A stretch of 48,745 bases of DNA. Origin: Alphaproteobacteria bacterium. Its GTDB lineage: Bacteria > Pseudomonadota > Alphaproteobacteria > UBA11222. Under the pieces are notes generated by a model that saw nothing but the letters and a program-made list of their open reading frames with translations, searched no databases and was not told where the DNA came from. The translations under genes were made by a program, and so were the position numbers. Where the stretch lies: positions 1-48,745 of the forward strand of contig SHWM01000010.1 of assembly GCA_009693835.1 (NCBI GenBank), read 5' to 3'. Shown here in pieces: positions 1-8,320 of the stretch. Each line of letters opens with the position of its first letter. Position 1 is the stretch's first letter.

Positions 1-332
1 GGGCCCATGATTTCGGATGTGATCATCTCGGAGAAGCCGAGAATCGCATTCAGTGGCGTACGCAACTCGTGGCTCATCGTGGCGAGGAAAGAGCTTTTCG
101 CTACATTCGCAACCTCGGCGACCTCTTTGGCCTGCGTAAGATCAACGAGCGTTGATTCGAGACTGGCATTAATCTGCTCGAGTGCAATGCGTGCGCCCAC
201 CAGGCCTTCGCGCGCGGCGTCAAGTCCCGTGGCAGCATTGGCGATTTCACGCTGCAAGAGATTAAAATCATTTGCCCTCTGGCCAATTTCATCATGTCAA
301 TTTATGGTCACCCGAATGAACTCAACGCGGGC
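1..332 (-). pseudogene. HAMP / histidine kinase part of a broken transporter-kinase fusion (partial)
   Basis: Read on the minus strand in the same frame as the permease at 333-2057, this stretch continues the protein past a TAG at 333-335 and a TGA at 297-299. It shows the second half of a HAMP linker ([11 protein letters not shown]), a predicted coiled coil, and a HisKA H-box ([20 protein letters not shown]) whose His is the phosphorylation site. The window ends inside the HisKA domain, so the ATPase domain is off the edge. No good start codon with a ribosome site follows the TGA, so independent expression is unlikely. Seen: intact frame, two stops, clear kinase motif. Inferred: this was the C-terminal part of a membrane sensor kinase whose input module is the permease. 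The alternative to decay is sequence error or stop readthrough. Confidence 0.75.
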
Positions 333-2057
333 CTACGCCCCGGCGAGATCGCCCCGGCCCAGCGACTTCAGAGCCAGCACAAAATCAGCCAGCGTGCCGG
401 TCACCAGCCGGTTGACCGCGTCTGACACCTGCACGACGTAATGCGCAATCATGCCCGGCAATACCAGACCTACCGCAATTGTGAGCATGGCGACCGCGAC
501 GAAAATATCGTCCAGAATCGTAACCATAATATGGTCAGTAGAGGGAACATGGTCCACGGCGATCAGATAACCCAGCCCATCAAGCACCAGCACCGCCAGC
601 ATGGCGCCCGTCAGTTTGATATGCAGCGTTCGCGCCACGCCGGGCAGGCCTGCGCGGCGCCGGTCATCAAACTTGCGCCATGCGTACAGGAGTGCGCCTG
701 AATAGGCGAGCGTCAAGCCAATCAGCACGGTCGGCAGGCCGAATTGCTGAAAGCCAAGCACGGCCGTGACGCCCCAGATAAGCGCCGCCACGGCGCCAAG
801 CGAAATCGTGCCGCGCGGCGCCCGCCAGGGCCGTGCAAGCCCTGGCTGATCCCGGCGCCGCAACCAGACCGCGATGGACGGCAGCGCAATGCCGATCAAA
901 TAGGTGAAATTGGCCGAGGCGATTAACCAGAGCGGGTCGCCCAGCAGCAGAAAGAAAATCGCAAACCCTGCCGTCAGCACCGAAGCGGCCCAGGGCGTGT
1001 CATTGGCCGAACGCAGGCCGAGGAAACGCGGGACCAGCCCGTCATCGGCAAGCTGCGATAATGTCCGGGCGGCGCCCGCGAGCGGTTGAATCGTGCCATG
1101 GAACATTGTGAACATCATGAACCAGATGGCGGCGGCCTTCGCCGCGCTGCCGAACAACGGTGCAAAAGTTGGCCCCAGTACAAGCGCAAGATCCTTGCCA
1201 AGCGGCTCGGGGCCCAGAACACCCAGCCAAACCACCGGCAGCACCGCAAAATAGAGAACCGCCATGCAGGCGCTGACGAATACCGCGCGCGGCACATTGC
1301 GTTCCGGGTCGACCGTTTCGCCGACATGGCAGGTGGCGGCTTCAAAGGCGGGCGCGGCAAAGCCGATGATATACAGACCCGCCATCATGCTGGTGACGGC
1401 CCCAAACCAGCCATCGAACGGCGTGGTGAGGTGGAAGGTGACAGATTGTTGCCAGTCGACTTCGCCGGCCAGGACGGGCAAGAGGCCAGATAAAAAAGCC
1501 AGGGCGCTGGAGGCGGTTGCGATTGGGATCGCCGTGCGCGCAACCCATTTGACACCCGCCAGATTAGGGGCGAGAAACAGCAGCACGAGACCCGAAGCTA
1601 TCAGCCAGACTGGCGCGTCGGCGAAATACCATTGCTGGATCGCCGAGGCCGATAAAAGCGCCGTCAACCCGCAGGTGGGAATCCAGCCCCACCAGTAGCC
1701 AACGCCGGCGAGGTTTGCGAGGATCGGGCTATAAGGGCGGAAGGCCTCGGCGCAGGAGGCGGCAATGCCGCCGACCCGGTTAGGGAAAAGCAGAACAAGC
1801 TCAACCCATCCGGGCGCCGCTGCAAGGCTAAGCAATAGTCCGGCGATAAGAAGAGGTACTGCGGCGCTGCCCTGCCCCGGAAAATCACCCTGACCGATGA
1901 ACAGGGCCGCGATCAGAAACAGGCTTTGATTACTGCCGCCCATCGCCAGGGAGGCCGTTCCCAGCCAGCCAATTGTGCGAGGGTGCGAAGGCGCGGCCAC
2001 ATCCGCTGATAATGCAGCGCCCGGTTTCACCTGCGGTCCAGCGTTTACGCCCAGCAC
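333..2057 (-). CDS. APC-family amino acid permease, N-terminal module of an interrupted sensor kinase
   Basis: 574 residues from a GTG start. Residues about 25-460 form roughly twelve hydrophobic helices with the look of the amino acid-polyamine-organocation (APC) superfamily. Two more helices follow (about 480-545), then the first half of a HAMP-like linker ending in LGRGDLAGA, where a TAG stops the frame. A better initiation site lies just upstream: an ATG at 2066 preceded by GGAAGGA. That frame reads ATG GGT TAA and then runs directly into the GTG, so a third in-frame stop separates the good start from the body of the gene. If TAA, TAG and TGA were once CAA, CAG and CGA, the gene encoded one transporter-HAMP-histidine kinase protein. 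A solute-sensing role, like that of transporter-linked kinases such as CbrA, is inference. As it stands the gene may be a pseudogene or may express only a permease. Confidence 0.75.
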   Translation of the reverse strand: MLGVNAGPQVKPGAALSADVAAPSHPRTIGWLGTASLAMGGSNQSLFLIAALFIGQGDFPGQGSAAVPLLIAGLLLSLAAAPGWVELVLLFPNRVGGIAASCAEAFRPYSPILANLAGVGYWWGWIPTCGLTALLSASAIQQWYFADAPVWLIASGLVLLFLAPNLAGVKWVARTAIPIATASSALAFLSGLLPVLAGEVDWQQSVTFHLTTPFDGWFGAVTSMMAGLYIIGFAAPAFEAATCHVGETVDPERNVPRAVFVSACMAVLYFAVLPVVWLGVLGPEPLGKDLALVLGPTFAPLFGSAAKAAAIWFMMFTMFHGTIQPLAGAARTLSQLADDGLVPRFLGLRSANDTPWAASVLTAGFAIFFLLLGDPLWLIASANFTYLIGIALPSIAVWLRRRDQPGLARPWRAPRGTISLGAVAALIWGVTAVLGFQQFGLPTVLIGLTLAYSGALLYAWRKFDDRRRAGLPGVARTLHIKLTGAMLAVLVLDGLGYLIAVDHVPSTDHIMVTILDDIFVAVAMLTIAVGLVLPGMIAHYVVQVSDAVNRLVTGTLADFVLALKSLGRGDLAGA

Positions 2058-2114
2058 TTAACCCATAAGATTTCCTTCCCCAAGGAAATTATCCAGATAG
2101 GGGGAATCATTAAG

Positions 2115-2129
2115 TATTAATTGTTAATA
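2115..2129. promoter_or_regulatory. Inverted repeat in the AT-rich divergent region
   Basis: TATTAA-TTG-TTAATA is a perfect 6-bp inverted repeat. It lies in the very AT-rich spacer (about 2067-2336) between the minus-strand permease-kinase gene and the plus-strand MaoC gene. It could be an operator or part of a promoter; no regulator can be assigned. Confidence 0.3.
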
Positions 2130-2183
2130 TACAGTAATTTGTAATATATAAGAGTTCTTAATATTTAAGTTATACGTACGAAT

Positions 2184-2199
2184 ATTGTATTTATACAAT
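2184..2199. promoter_or_regulatory. Palindrome ATTGTATTTATACAAT, candidate operator
   Basis: Seven-base arms ATTGTAT and ATACAAT flank a TT centre. It sits in the same divergent spacer, about 140 bp before the MaoC start. It differs at one position from the perfect palindrome inside the HigBA promoter at 47946-47961. Binding by any protein is inference. Confidence 0.35.
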
Positions 2200-2336
2200 T
2201 CTACATATTCTGTGCCGATCCGCCTGGAGCGTGAAAATTTCCCGCTCCAGAAAATTTATCTGCGGCCCTTTTAGCGATAGCCGGTAAATGTAGCGGCAGC
2301 TATTGTCGGCCAATGAATTCAGACCGGGAGCAGACA

Positions 2337-3212
2337 ATGAGCAGTGAAACAATATCCCGCAGCCTTGCAGGACAGGAGTTTGGCGAGACGCGCAGGAGCT
2401 GGAATGACAACCAGACCATGCTGTATGCGGCAGGCGTGGGGGCCATGCCCGATACAGAACTAGATTTTCTGTATGAAGGACGCGGCCCGAAAGTGTTGCC
2501 CACTTTTGCCGTTATCCCGGGCATGTGGGCGATGGGGTGTATCGGAAAATATATCAAGATGCCCATTGCCCGCATGCTGCATGGGGAACAGTCGGTCGAA
2601 CTGTTCCGCCCCCTGCCGGCCAACGCGGAAATCACCATGAAGGGCCGGTTGAGCGAAATCTGGGACAAGGGGCCCGGCAAAGCCGCCGTGTTTGGCGCCG
2701 AATGCATTGGCTCCGACAAGGACGGCCCTTTGTTCAAAACGCATTCGACCCTGTTCTTTATCGGGGGCGGGGGTTTTGGCGGGGAACGCGGCCCTTCCAC
2801 CTCACAGAGCCATCTGCCCCCGGGCCGTGCGCCCGATCATGTGGTGGACTATCAGACCCGCCCGGAACAGGGCGCCATCTATCGTTTGTCCGGCGATCGG
2901 GTGCAATTGCATATCGATCCGGAATTTGCCCGCAAGGCAGGCTATCCCGATGCATTCATGCATGGCCTGTGCACATATGGTTTTGCCGGCCGGGCGGTTT
3001 TGCATACACTTTGCGGCAGCGACCCTGCCCGGTTTATTAGCATGACAGGCCGTTTTGCCGATCAGGTGTTTTTCGGCGACAGGATCATCACCAAAATCTG
3101 GCGGACCGCGCCGGGCCAAGCCATCCTTCAAGTGGTGACGCAAAAAAGGAAACATTGTCCTCTCGCAGGGCGCTGCAAGCTTCCGGCCGTGAGCCTAGCA
3201 TCGCCGCCATAG
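2337..3212 (+). CDS. MaoC-type (R)-specific enoyl-CoA hydratase, C-terminus frameshifted
   Basis: A double hot-dog protein of the hydratase 2/MaoC family, which hydrates trans-2-enoyl-CoA to (R)-3-hydroxyacyl-CoA. The start at 2337 is preferred over 2313 because GGGAG sits six bases upstream. The hydratase 2 motif is at residues 182-216 (YRLSGDRVQLHIDPEFA, then MHGLCTYG). The usual Asp187 and His192 are present, but the Asn-Pro normally following (GDxNPLH) is Val189-Gln190, so catalysis may be altered. After VVTQK the frame turns into a non-homologous tail. Removing one A from the six-A run at 3142-3147 restores KGNIVLSQGAASFRP and a TGA at 3190-3192, a normal family ending. This is either a real frameshift or a homopolymer error. 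The gene stands alone, with no other fatty-acid gene beside it. Confidence 0.8.
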   Translation: MSSETISRSLAGQEFGETRRSWNDNQTMLYAAGVGAMPDTELDFLYEGRGPKVLPTFAVIPGMWAMGCIGKYIKMPIARMLHGEQSVELFRPLPANAEITMKGRLSEIWDKGPGKAAVFGAECIGSDKDGPLFKTHSTLFFIGGGGFGGERGPSTSQSHLPPGRAPDHVVDYQTRPEQGAIYRLSGDRVQLHIDPEFARKAGYPDAFMHGLCTYGFAGRAVLHTLCGSDPARFISMTGRFADQVFFGDRIITKIWRTAPGQAILQVVTQKRKHCPLAGRCKLPAVSLASPP

Positions 3213-3226
3213 AAGACAACGGAAAA

Positions 3227-3257
3227 CCCCGCCTGAATCCGATGATCTCAGGCGGGG
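3227..3257 (-). terminator. Rho-independent terminator after the small lipoprotein gene
   Basis: A perfect 10-bp stem (CCCCGCCTGA with TCAGGCGGGG) surrounds an 11-base loop. Read on the minus strand it is followed by TTTT. It lies between two convergent genes and may also stop transcription from the MaoC gene on the plus strand. Confidence 0.8.
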
Positions 3258-3277
3258 ATTGGTTGTAGACTTTAAGC

Positions 3278-3475
3278 CTATTCGGACTTTTCTTCTTTGG
3301 CGGGTTCGCTCTCAGCCGGAGCGCCTGCATCCGCGGGCGCAGCTTTTTCCGCAGCAGCCGGAGCGGCCTCTCCTGCGGGCGCGGCTTCGTCCGCTTTTTT
3401 CTCCTGTCCGCAAGCCACCAGCAAGGGGGCTGCAACGATCAAGCCCGCGATGACAATCCATTGTTTAATCTGCAT
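3278..3475 (-). CDS. Small Ala/Glu/Pro-rich lipoprotein
   Basis: 65 residues. The N-terminus has a short charged stretch, a hydrophobic segment and the lipobox LVAC (residues 19-22), so signal peptidase II should cleave before Cys22 and the protein be lipid-anchored. The mature part is a low-complexity chain of Ala, Glu, Pro and Lys with no domain. A strong ribosome site (GGAGGGG) precedes the ATG, and a clear terminator follows the gene, both arguing that it is real and monocistronic. Such linkers occur in small envelope lipoproteins of unknown function; no role is assigned. Confidence 0.75.
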   Translation of the reverse strand: MQIKQWIVIAGLIVAAPLLVACGQEKKADEAAPAGEAAPAAAEKAAPADAGAPAESEPAKEEKSE

Positions 3476-3528
3476 AAGTAACCCCTCCGTTGATGATCTC
3501 AGCTTGCCTGAGTCGGCCTGCAGTGTAT

Positions 3529-3542
3529 CACATGATTATGTG
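3529..3542. promoter_or_regulatory. Inverted repeat CACAT-GATT-ATGTG
   Basis: Five-base arms with a four-base spacer, in the divergent spacer between the lipoprotein gene and the MFS transporter gene. It resembles a dimeric regulator site but does not match the CRP or FNR consensus well. Confidence 0.3.
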
Positions 3543-3620
3543 TCTCAAATTGAAAAAAAATTATACTCCCCGGCGCGGTATTAACAGCAGCCGATGGCGA
3601 TTCTGCTATACCAGGGTCGT

Positions 3621-4832
3621 ATGCACATGAACCCTGCAACCAGAACCAGAGGGACAGTGTTGCGGCGGTTGCCGCGAGGCGTGATCATCCTGGGCTTTGT
3701 TTCAATGCTCATGGATATTTCATCAGAAATGATCCATGGCCTCCTGCCGGTGTATCTGTCTGCCGGTCTGGGCGCGAGCATGATGACGATCGGCCTGATT
3801 GAGGGCGTGGCCGAAGCCACCAGCGCCATTGTCAAAATATTTTCCGGTGCGATGAGCGATTATTTCCGGAAGCGCAAACTGCTTATCGCTATCGGCTATG
3901 GCATGGCGGCGTTGACGAAGCCGATTTTTCCATTGGGGCAGTCGATTGAATGGATCATCAGCGCCCGTTTTCTTGATCGTATCGGAAAAGGCATCCGGGG
4001 CGCGCCGCGCGATGCGCTGATCGCGGACATTACCCCCAGAGAATTGCATGGCGCGGCCTATGGCCTGCGTCAATCCATGGACACGGTTGGCGCTTTAATT
4101 GGCCCCTTGCTGGCAATCGCCTTCATGTCGCTGGGCAGCGATGATTTCAGACTGGTGTTCTGGATTGCCGTCATTCCCGCATTCGCGGCCTGGGCGCTGG
4201 TAATCTTTGGCGTGCGGGAGGCGGCGGAACCGCACGCTGAACCTGTCATACCCTGCGCGCGCAAAAACTGGCGCGAACTGCGCAACTTCAATGCCGCCTA
4301 CTGGACGGCCGTTAGCGTTGCGGCGGCGCTGACACTGGCGCGCTTCAGTGAAGCTTTTCTGATCCTGCGGGCACAGGAACTGGGGCTGGCTTTGACGCTC
4401 GCGCCGCTCGTGCTGGTGGTAATGAATATTGTCTATTCGGCCAGCGCCTACCCTGCCGGCAGATTTTCAGATGGCCGGAATCGGCTGCATCTGATAGCTG
4501 CTGGATTGATTATATTGATCACTGGCGATCTGTTGATGGCTTTTAGCAATAATCTCTTTGTTCTGGCGCTCGGCGTCATTCTATGGGGATTACACATGGG
4601 CCTGACACAAGGGCTGTTGTCGGCGCTGGTTGCGGATGCCGCCCCTGAACATTTGCGCGGCACCGGATTTGGCCTGTTCAATCTGATCACCGGGGTCGTG
4701 ATGCTGGCGGCCAGCGTCATTGCCGGGGCGCTATGGCAGGCATATGGGGCCAGCGTCACCTTCACTGCCGGCGCAGCTTTTGCGGCGATATCGCTTTGCG
4801 GTTTAATCTGGCTGCACGAGGGAAAATCTTGA
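3621..4832 (+). CDS. MFS transporter
   Basis: About 403 residues with a dozen hydrophobic segments, a major facilitator superfamily permease. Characteristic stretches are the first helix with FVSMLMDISSEM, the loop RFLDRIGKGIRGAPRDAL, and a second-half motif-A-like loop PAGRFSDGRNR. It belongs to the drug/metabolite exporter-like MFS proteins; the substrate cannot be read from sequence. The start is uncertain: 3594 has no ribosome site, while AGGG precedes ATGs at 3621 and 3627. The stop overlaps the TTG start of the next membrane protein gene by two bases, indicating translational coupling. Confidence 0.8.
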   Translation: MHMNPATRTRGTVLRRLPRGVIILGFVSMLMDISSEMIHGLLPVYLSAGLGASMMTIGLIEGVAEATSAIVKIFSGAMSDYFRKRKLLIAIGYGMAALTKPIFPLGQSIEWIISARFLDRIGKGIRGAPRDALIADITPRELHGAAYGLRQSMDTVGALIGPLLAIAFMSLGSDDFRLVFWIAVIPAFAAWALVIFGVREAAEPHAEPVIPCARKNWRELRNFNAAYWTAVSVAAALTLARFSEAFLILRAQELGLALTLAPLVLVVMNIVYSASAYPAGRFSDGRNRLHLIAAGLIILITGDLLMAFSNNLFVLALGVILWGLHMGLTQGLLSALVADAAPEHLRGTGFGLFNLITGVVMLAASVIAGALWQAYGASVTFTAGAAFAAISLCGLIWLHEGKS

Positions 4833-5677
4833 AGGATTTACCCCGCAGCGCCCAGATCGTCTATGGCGCAGCTTCTATTTTTACTGCCTTGCTCTGCCTG
4901 TACTCGATGGCGCAGATCGGCCGCGACGGCAGTGAACTGCCACTCCTGGTAAGACCGCTTATGGCTGGTGTGACGGGCAGCCTGGCGCTGGCCCTCATCG
5001 GGCGGATACTCACAGAGGCGGTTCCGCCGCTACCAGCGACGCTTGGGGACGCGCTGGTCATTATACTGTTGGCGCTTTCCATCAGCCCGGACATACGGGT
5101 CTGGCAGGCCCCCGCCGCCTGGCATGAATTTCTGATGCTGTCGGAGGTTGGCGCGGTGACCGCCGTTATTGGCTATTTCGGTGTTGTAATCTGGGGGCTG
5201 GCCCGGCGGCGGCATCCACCAGCCAACCGGTCACTATTTTATTTGCTGGCGCCGGTTCTGTTCAACATGTTGCTGGGGCTTGGGACCGACCCCCTGCTGG
5301 CGCAGCTCGGCGGGGTGATGGCATTTGGCGGCGCCGGCCAGGATTTAGCGGTCGTACTGGGCCGCGCCCTGATGCTGTTTCTGTTTAACCTGGTCCTTTT
5401 TTCAGGTGTGGGCGTGATGATGGATCGCCGCTGGACCAGCGATATGCGGGTGCTCGGCCTGCTGCTTCTGGTGGCGATTCACGCGTCTCTTGGCCCCTTG
5501 ATCGCGGACATGATTTCCGGCGCCGCGGCCCGGATGATGTCTGCCGCTTATGCGCTGCTTGGGATTGATATGAAAGACGGACAGCTACGGCTTGGCGCGG
5601 CGGCCATATCCCCAGCCAGCCCCATTCAGCGACGCAAGGTCATCTATCTTGGCAAGGAACTTGAATCCAGAAATTAG
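4829..5677 (+). CDS. Unknown multi-pass membrane protein coupled to the MFS gene
   Basis: 282 residues from a TTG start (LKDLPRSAQIVYGAA) that overlaps the TGA of the MFS gene. The longer in-frame ORF from 4733 lies inside that gene and has no support. Six or seven hydrophobic helices are visible, with a cytosolic-looking Arg/Lys-rich C-terminus (QRRKVIYLGKEL). I do not recognise a family. The tight overlap suggests it works with the MFS protein, for example as a partner subunit, but that is inference. Its stop overlaps the stop of the convergent methyltransferase gene. Confidence 0.65.
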   Translation: MKDLPRSAQIVYGAASIFTALLCLYSMAQIGRDGSELPLLVRPLMAGVTGSLALALIGRILTEAVPPLPATLGDALVIILLALSISPDIRVWQAPAAWHEFLMLSEVGAVTAVIGYFGVVIWGLARRRHPPANRSLFYLLAPVLFNMLLGLGTDPLLAQLGGVMAFGGAGQDLAVVLGRALMLFLFNLVLFSGVGVMMDRRWTSDMRVLGLLLLVAIHASLGPLIADMISGAAARMMSAAYALLGIDMKDGQLRLGAAAISPASPIQRRKVIYLGKELESRN

Positions 5678-6273
5678 GCGCTTCGCCGGATACCTGACTG
5701 TTCCTGCACCTCGCGCCGGTACACCCAGACAGAGGCGGGGGGGAAGTTATCCAGAACCCAACCGACGCGTGCGGCCTTTAGATTGAGGCCAACCGCCACG
5801 GAACGGGTAACCGGGGGGCGCGGCACATAGGTAAACTGGACCATGAACCCGTCCGGGGGCAGCACCGCAAAGCATTGCTGTAAAATAGCGCCTTCCACCG
5901 ATTTTGACAGTGACAGCAGCGGCAAACCCGATACCACTGCCTTGACATGGGTGATCCCGGCCGTTGCAAGCAATTGCCCCAGTTCCCGTGCATCCCCGCA
6001 GATCACCCTGATGTCTGGAAACCGCTCGCGCATAATTTCACAAAGCGACGGCTCACGCTCCACGACGACCAGATCGCCCCGCGCAATTCCCCGGCGCAAT
6101 AAAGCAGCTGTGATGCTGCCGGTGCCGCCCCCAAGCTCGACAACAGCGCCCGCAGACGCCGGGTCGATTTCAGCGGCCATCGCCGCGCCCAGACTTTTAC
6201 CGCTCGGGACCACGGCACCAATATGGGTTGGGTTTTGCAGCCATAGATTAAAGAACCGGAGATGGTTTCGCAC
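5674..6273 (-). CDS. SAM-dependent methyltransferase, phospholipid N-methyltransferase (PmtA)-like
   Basis: 199 residues from the chosen GTG. The opening FFNLWLQNPTHIGAVVPSG matches the start of PmtA/KsgA-like small methyltransferases. Motif I is VVELGGGTGSIT (residues 45-56), followed by VVVERE (the acidic residue that binds the SAM ribose). The family methylates phosphatidylethanolamine toward phosphatidylcholine, though some members have other substrates. The open frame extends upstream to a TTG at 6384, but the extra 37 residues do not resemble the family. The ribosome site is weak for either start. The gene is divergent from the ABC-F gene and overlaps its other neighbour tail to tail. 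Confidence 0.7.
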   Translation of the reverse strand: MRNHLRFFNLWLQNPTHIGAVVPSGKSLGAAMAAEIDPASAGAVVELGGGTGSITAALLRRGIARGDLVVVEREPSLCEIMRERFPDIRVICGDARELGQLLATAGITHVKAVVSGLPLLSLSKSVEGAILQQCFAVLPPDGFMVQFTYVPRPPVTRSVAVGLNLKAARVGWVLDNFPPASVWVYRREVQEQSGIRRSA

Positions 6274-6426
6274 GCCAAGCTGACTTTCTATTATTGTTCC
6301 CCTGCCCCGGCCCGGCGGCTTGTTGACACCACACGTGACTGGCTGGATAACATAGCCGCTTCCGGCCGCCTCCGGAAGCGCCAAGATTCACGCCCCCGCT
6401 CCAAAGAAATAGGATATCAAGCCTCT

Positions 6427-8238
6427 ATGGCGGCCCCATTACTGTTTCTGCAGAATATCAGCGCCCGTCTGGGCGGCGCACAATTGTTACGCGACGCCAG
6501 AATGCAGGTCATGGCGGGGGCAAGGCTGTGCCTGGTGGGGCGCAACGGTTCCGGTAAATCGACGCTGCTGAAAATCGCCGCTGGCCTGATTACGCCAGAC
6601 AATGGCGAACGCATCGTATCCGGCGGCACGACATTGCGCTATCTGCCGCAGGAACCTGATCTTGGCGGATTTGAAACAGTCCATGCCTTTGCTGCGGCAG
6701 GGTTGACCCATGGCGATGACGCCCATCGGGTGGATTATCTGCTCTCGTCATTGGGCCTGGACGGGCGGGCTGACCCGGCAACCCTGTCTGGCGGAGAGGC
6801 GCGCCGCGCCGCGCTGGCTCAGGTCATGGCCCCACAGCCCGATATCCTGCTGCTCGACGAACCGACCAATCATCTCGATCTGCCCGCTATTGAATGGCTG
6901 GAAAACGAACTTGCCGCCATGCGCGGGGCTATTGTGATGGTCAGCCATGACCGGAGATTTCTGCAAAACCTGTCGCGCGAAACGCTGTGGCTGGATCGCG
7001 GCGCCATCCGCCATCTGGGGCTGGGCTTTGGTGAATTCGAAGCGTGGCGCGATACTGTGCTGGAGCAGGAGGAACGCGATCAGCATAAACTGGACCGCAA
7101 GATCGCCATGGAGGAAGACTGGATACGCTATGGCGTGACCGCCCGGCGCAAACGCAACCAGGGCCGCTTGCGCGCTTTGGCGGGGTTGCGGGAGCAACGC
7201 CGCACCCAGAGCCGCGTCACCGGCAATGTGAAACTGACGGTCAGCCCGGCCGACAATGCGGGCAAGCTGATTATCGAGGCCTCCACTATTTCCAAAGCCT
7301 ATGGTCCGCGCCTGCTGGTGCGGGATTTCAGCCTGCGCGTTCAGCGCGGCGATCGTGTGGGCCTGCTGGGCCCCAATGGCGTGGGAAAAACCACATTGCT
7401 TAAACTGCTGACGGGCGAAATGACGCCCGATACCGGACGGGTGCGTGTGGCCGAGACGGTGCAGATGGCCGGCCTCGATCAGCGCCGCGACAGTCTGGAC
7501 CCGTCAGCCAGCCTTCAGGAAACCATCAACCCGGGCGGCGGCGACAGCCTGACCATTGCCGGACAGACCACCAGACATGTCATGAGCTATCTGAAAGATT
7601 TTCTGTTTACGCCCGATCAGGCCTTGGCGCCGGTGGGCGTATTGTCGGGCGGCGAACGCGGGCGGCTGTTGCTGGCGCGCGCGCTGGCTCTGCCCTCCAA
7701 TCTGCTGGTGTTGGACGAGCCAACCAATGATCTTGATATCGAAACCCTCGATCTGTTGCAGGAAATGCTGGCCGACTATTCAGGCACCGTGCTGCTCGTC
7801 AGCCATGACCGCGACTTTATCGACCGGATAGCGACATCGGTGATCGTGTCCGAAGGCGGCGGGCGCTGGAACGAATATGCGGGCGGTTACTCCGACATGC
7901 TGGCGCAACGCGGCCATGGCTTCGCCGCGCTCACGCCGCCCAAAGCCAACGCCAAAAAATCCTCACCGCCCGATGCCGCCGCCGCGGTTGCGGCACCCGC
8001 CAGAGCCCGGATGAGTTTCAAGGACAAGCATGCGCTCGAAACCCTACCCGCACGCATGGCGCAATTGGCCGGCAAGATCAAAGCCACTCAGACAAAACTG
8101 GCGGACCGCGGACTTTTTATCCGTGATCCGGAAGGCTTTGCCAGACTGGCGGCGCAACTTGAGGCGCTGAGCACCGATCTGGCGGCGTCGGAACACCGCT
8201 GGCTGGAATTGGAGCTGCTGCGCGAGGGGCTGGAATAG
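6427..8238 (+). CDS. ABC-F family ATPase, Uup-like
   Basis: 603 residues, cytosolic, with two ABC ATPase domains and no membrane segments. Domain 1 has Walker A GRNGSGKST (38-46), signature LSGGE and Walker B ILLLDEPTNHLD; domain 2 has GPNGVGKTT, LSGGE and LVLDEPTNDLD. The inter-domain linker is charged and the C-terminus (after an Ala/Pro/Lys-rich stretch) is a coiled coil, as in Uup, which acts on ribosomes and branched DNA intermediates. The ATG at 6427 is used because the first 55 codons of the longer frame lie in the divergent promoter region and match nothing in the family. Known ABC-F proteins are translation factors; the exact role here is inferred. Confidence 0.85.
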   Translation: MAAPLLFLQNISARLGGAQLLRDARMQVMAGARLCLVGRNGSGKSTLLKIAAGLITPDNGERIVSGGTTLRYLPQEPDLGGFETVHAFAAAGLTHGDDAHRVDYLLSSLGLDGRADPATLSGGEARRAALAQVMAPQPDILLLDEPTNHLDLPAIEWLENELAAMRGAIVMVSHDRRFLQNLSRETLWLDRGAIRHLGLGFGEFEAWRDTVLEQEERDQHKLDRKIAMEEDWIRYGVTARRKRNQGRLRALAGLREQRRTQSRVTGNVKLTVSPADNAGKLIIEASTISKAYGPRLLVRDFSLRVQRGDRVGLLGPNGVGKTTLLKLLTGEMTPDTGRVRVAETVQMAGLDQRRDSLDPSASLQETINPGGGDSLTIAGQTTRHVMSYLKDFLFTPDQALAPVGVLSGGERGRLLLARALALPSNLLVLDEPTNDLDIETLDLLQEMLADYSGTVLLVSHDRDFIDRIATSVIVSEGGGRWNEYAGGYSDMLAQRGHGFAALTPPKANAKKSSPPDAAAAVAAPARARMSFKDKHALETLPARMAQLAGKIKATQTKLADRGLFIRDPEGFARLAAQLEALSTDLAASEHRWLELELLREGLE

Positions 8239-8320
8239 GCCCGCCCGCAACACCCGCGACATTTGCGCCGCCGCGTGCCATATTACGCGCACCTGCTAAC
8301 CTAACCGTCTGGAACGCCCC

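Noticed and set aside
1..2066. Alternative genetic code or general stop suppression
   Set aside because: TAA (9101-9103), TAG (5675-5677) and TGA (4830-4832) all end ordinary genes in this window, and three different stops are involved, so a reassigned codon does not fit.
3142..3147. Programmed ribosomal frameshift at the A6 run of the MaoC gene
   Set aside because: The needed shift is +1 at CAA AAA AGG, which is not a standard -1 slippery heptamer; a homopolymer indel is simpler, though slippage by RNA polymerase is not excluded.
6262..6426. Longer start for the ABC-F protein
   Set aside because: The 55 extra codons overlap the methyltransferase gene and its control region and do not match the family; ATG at 6427 starts the usual N-terminus.
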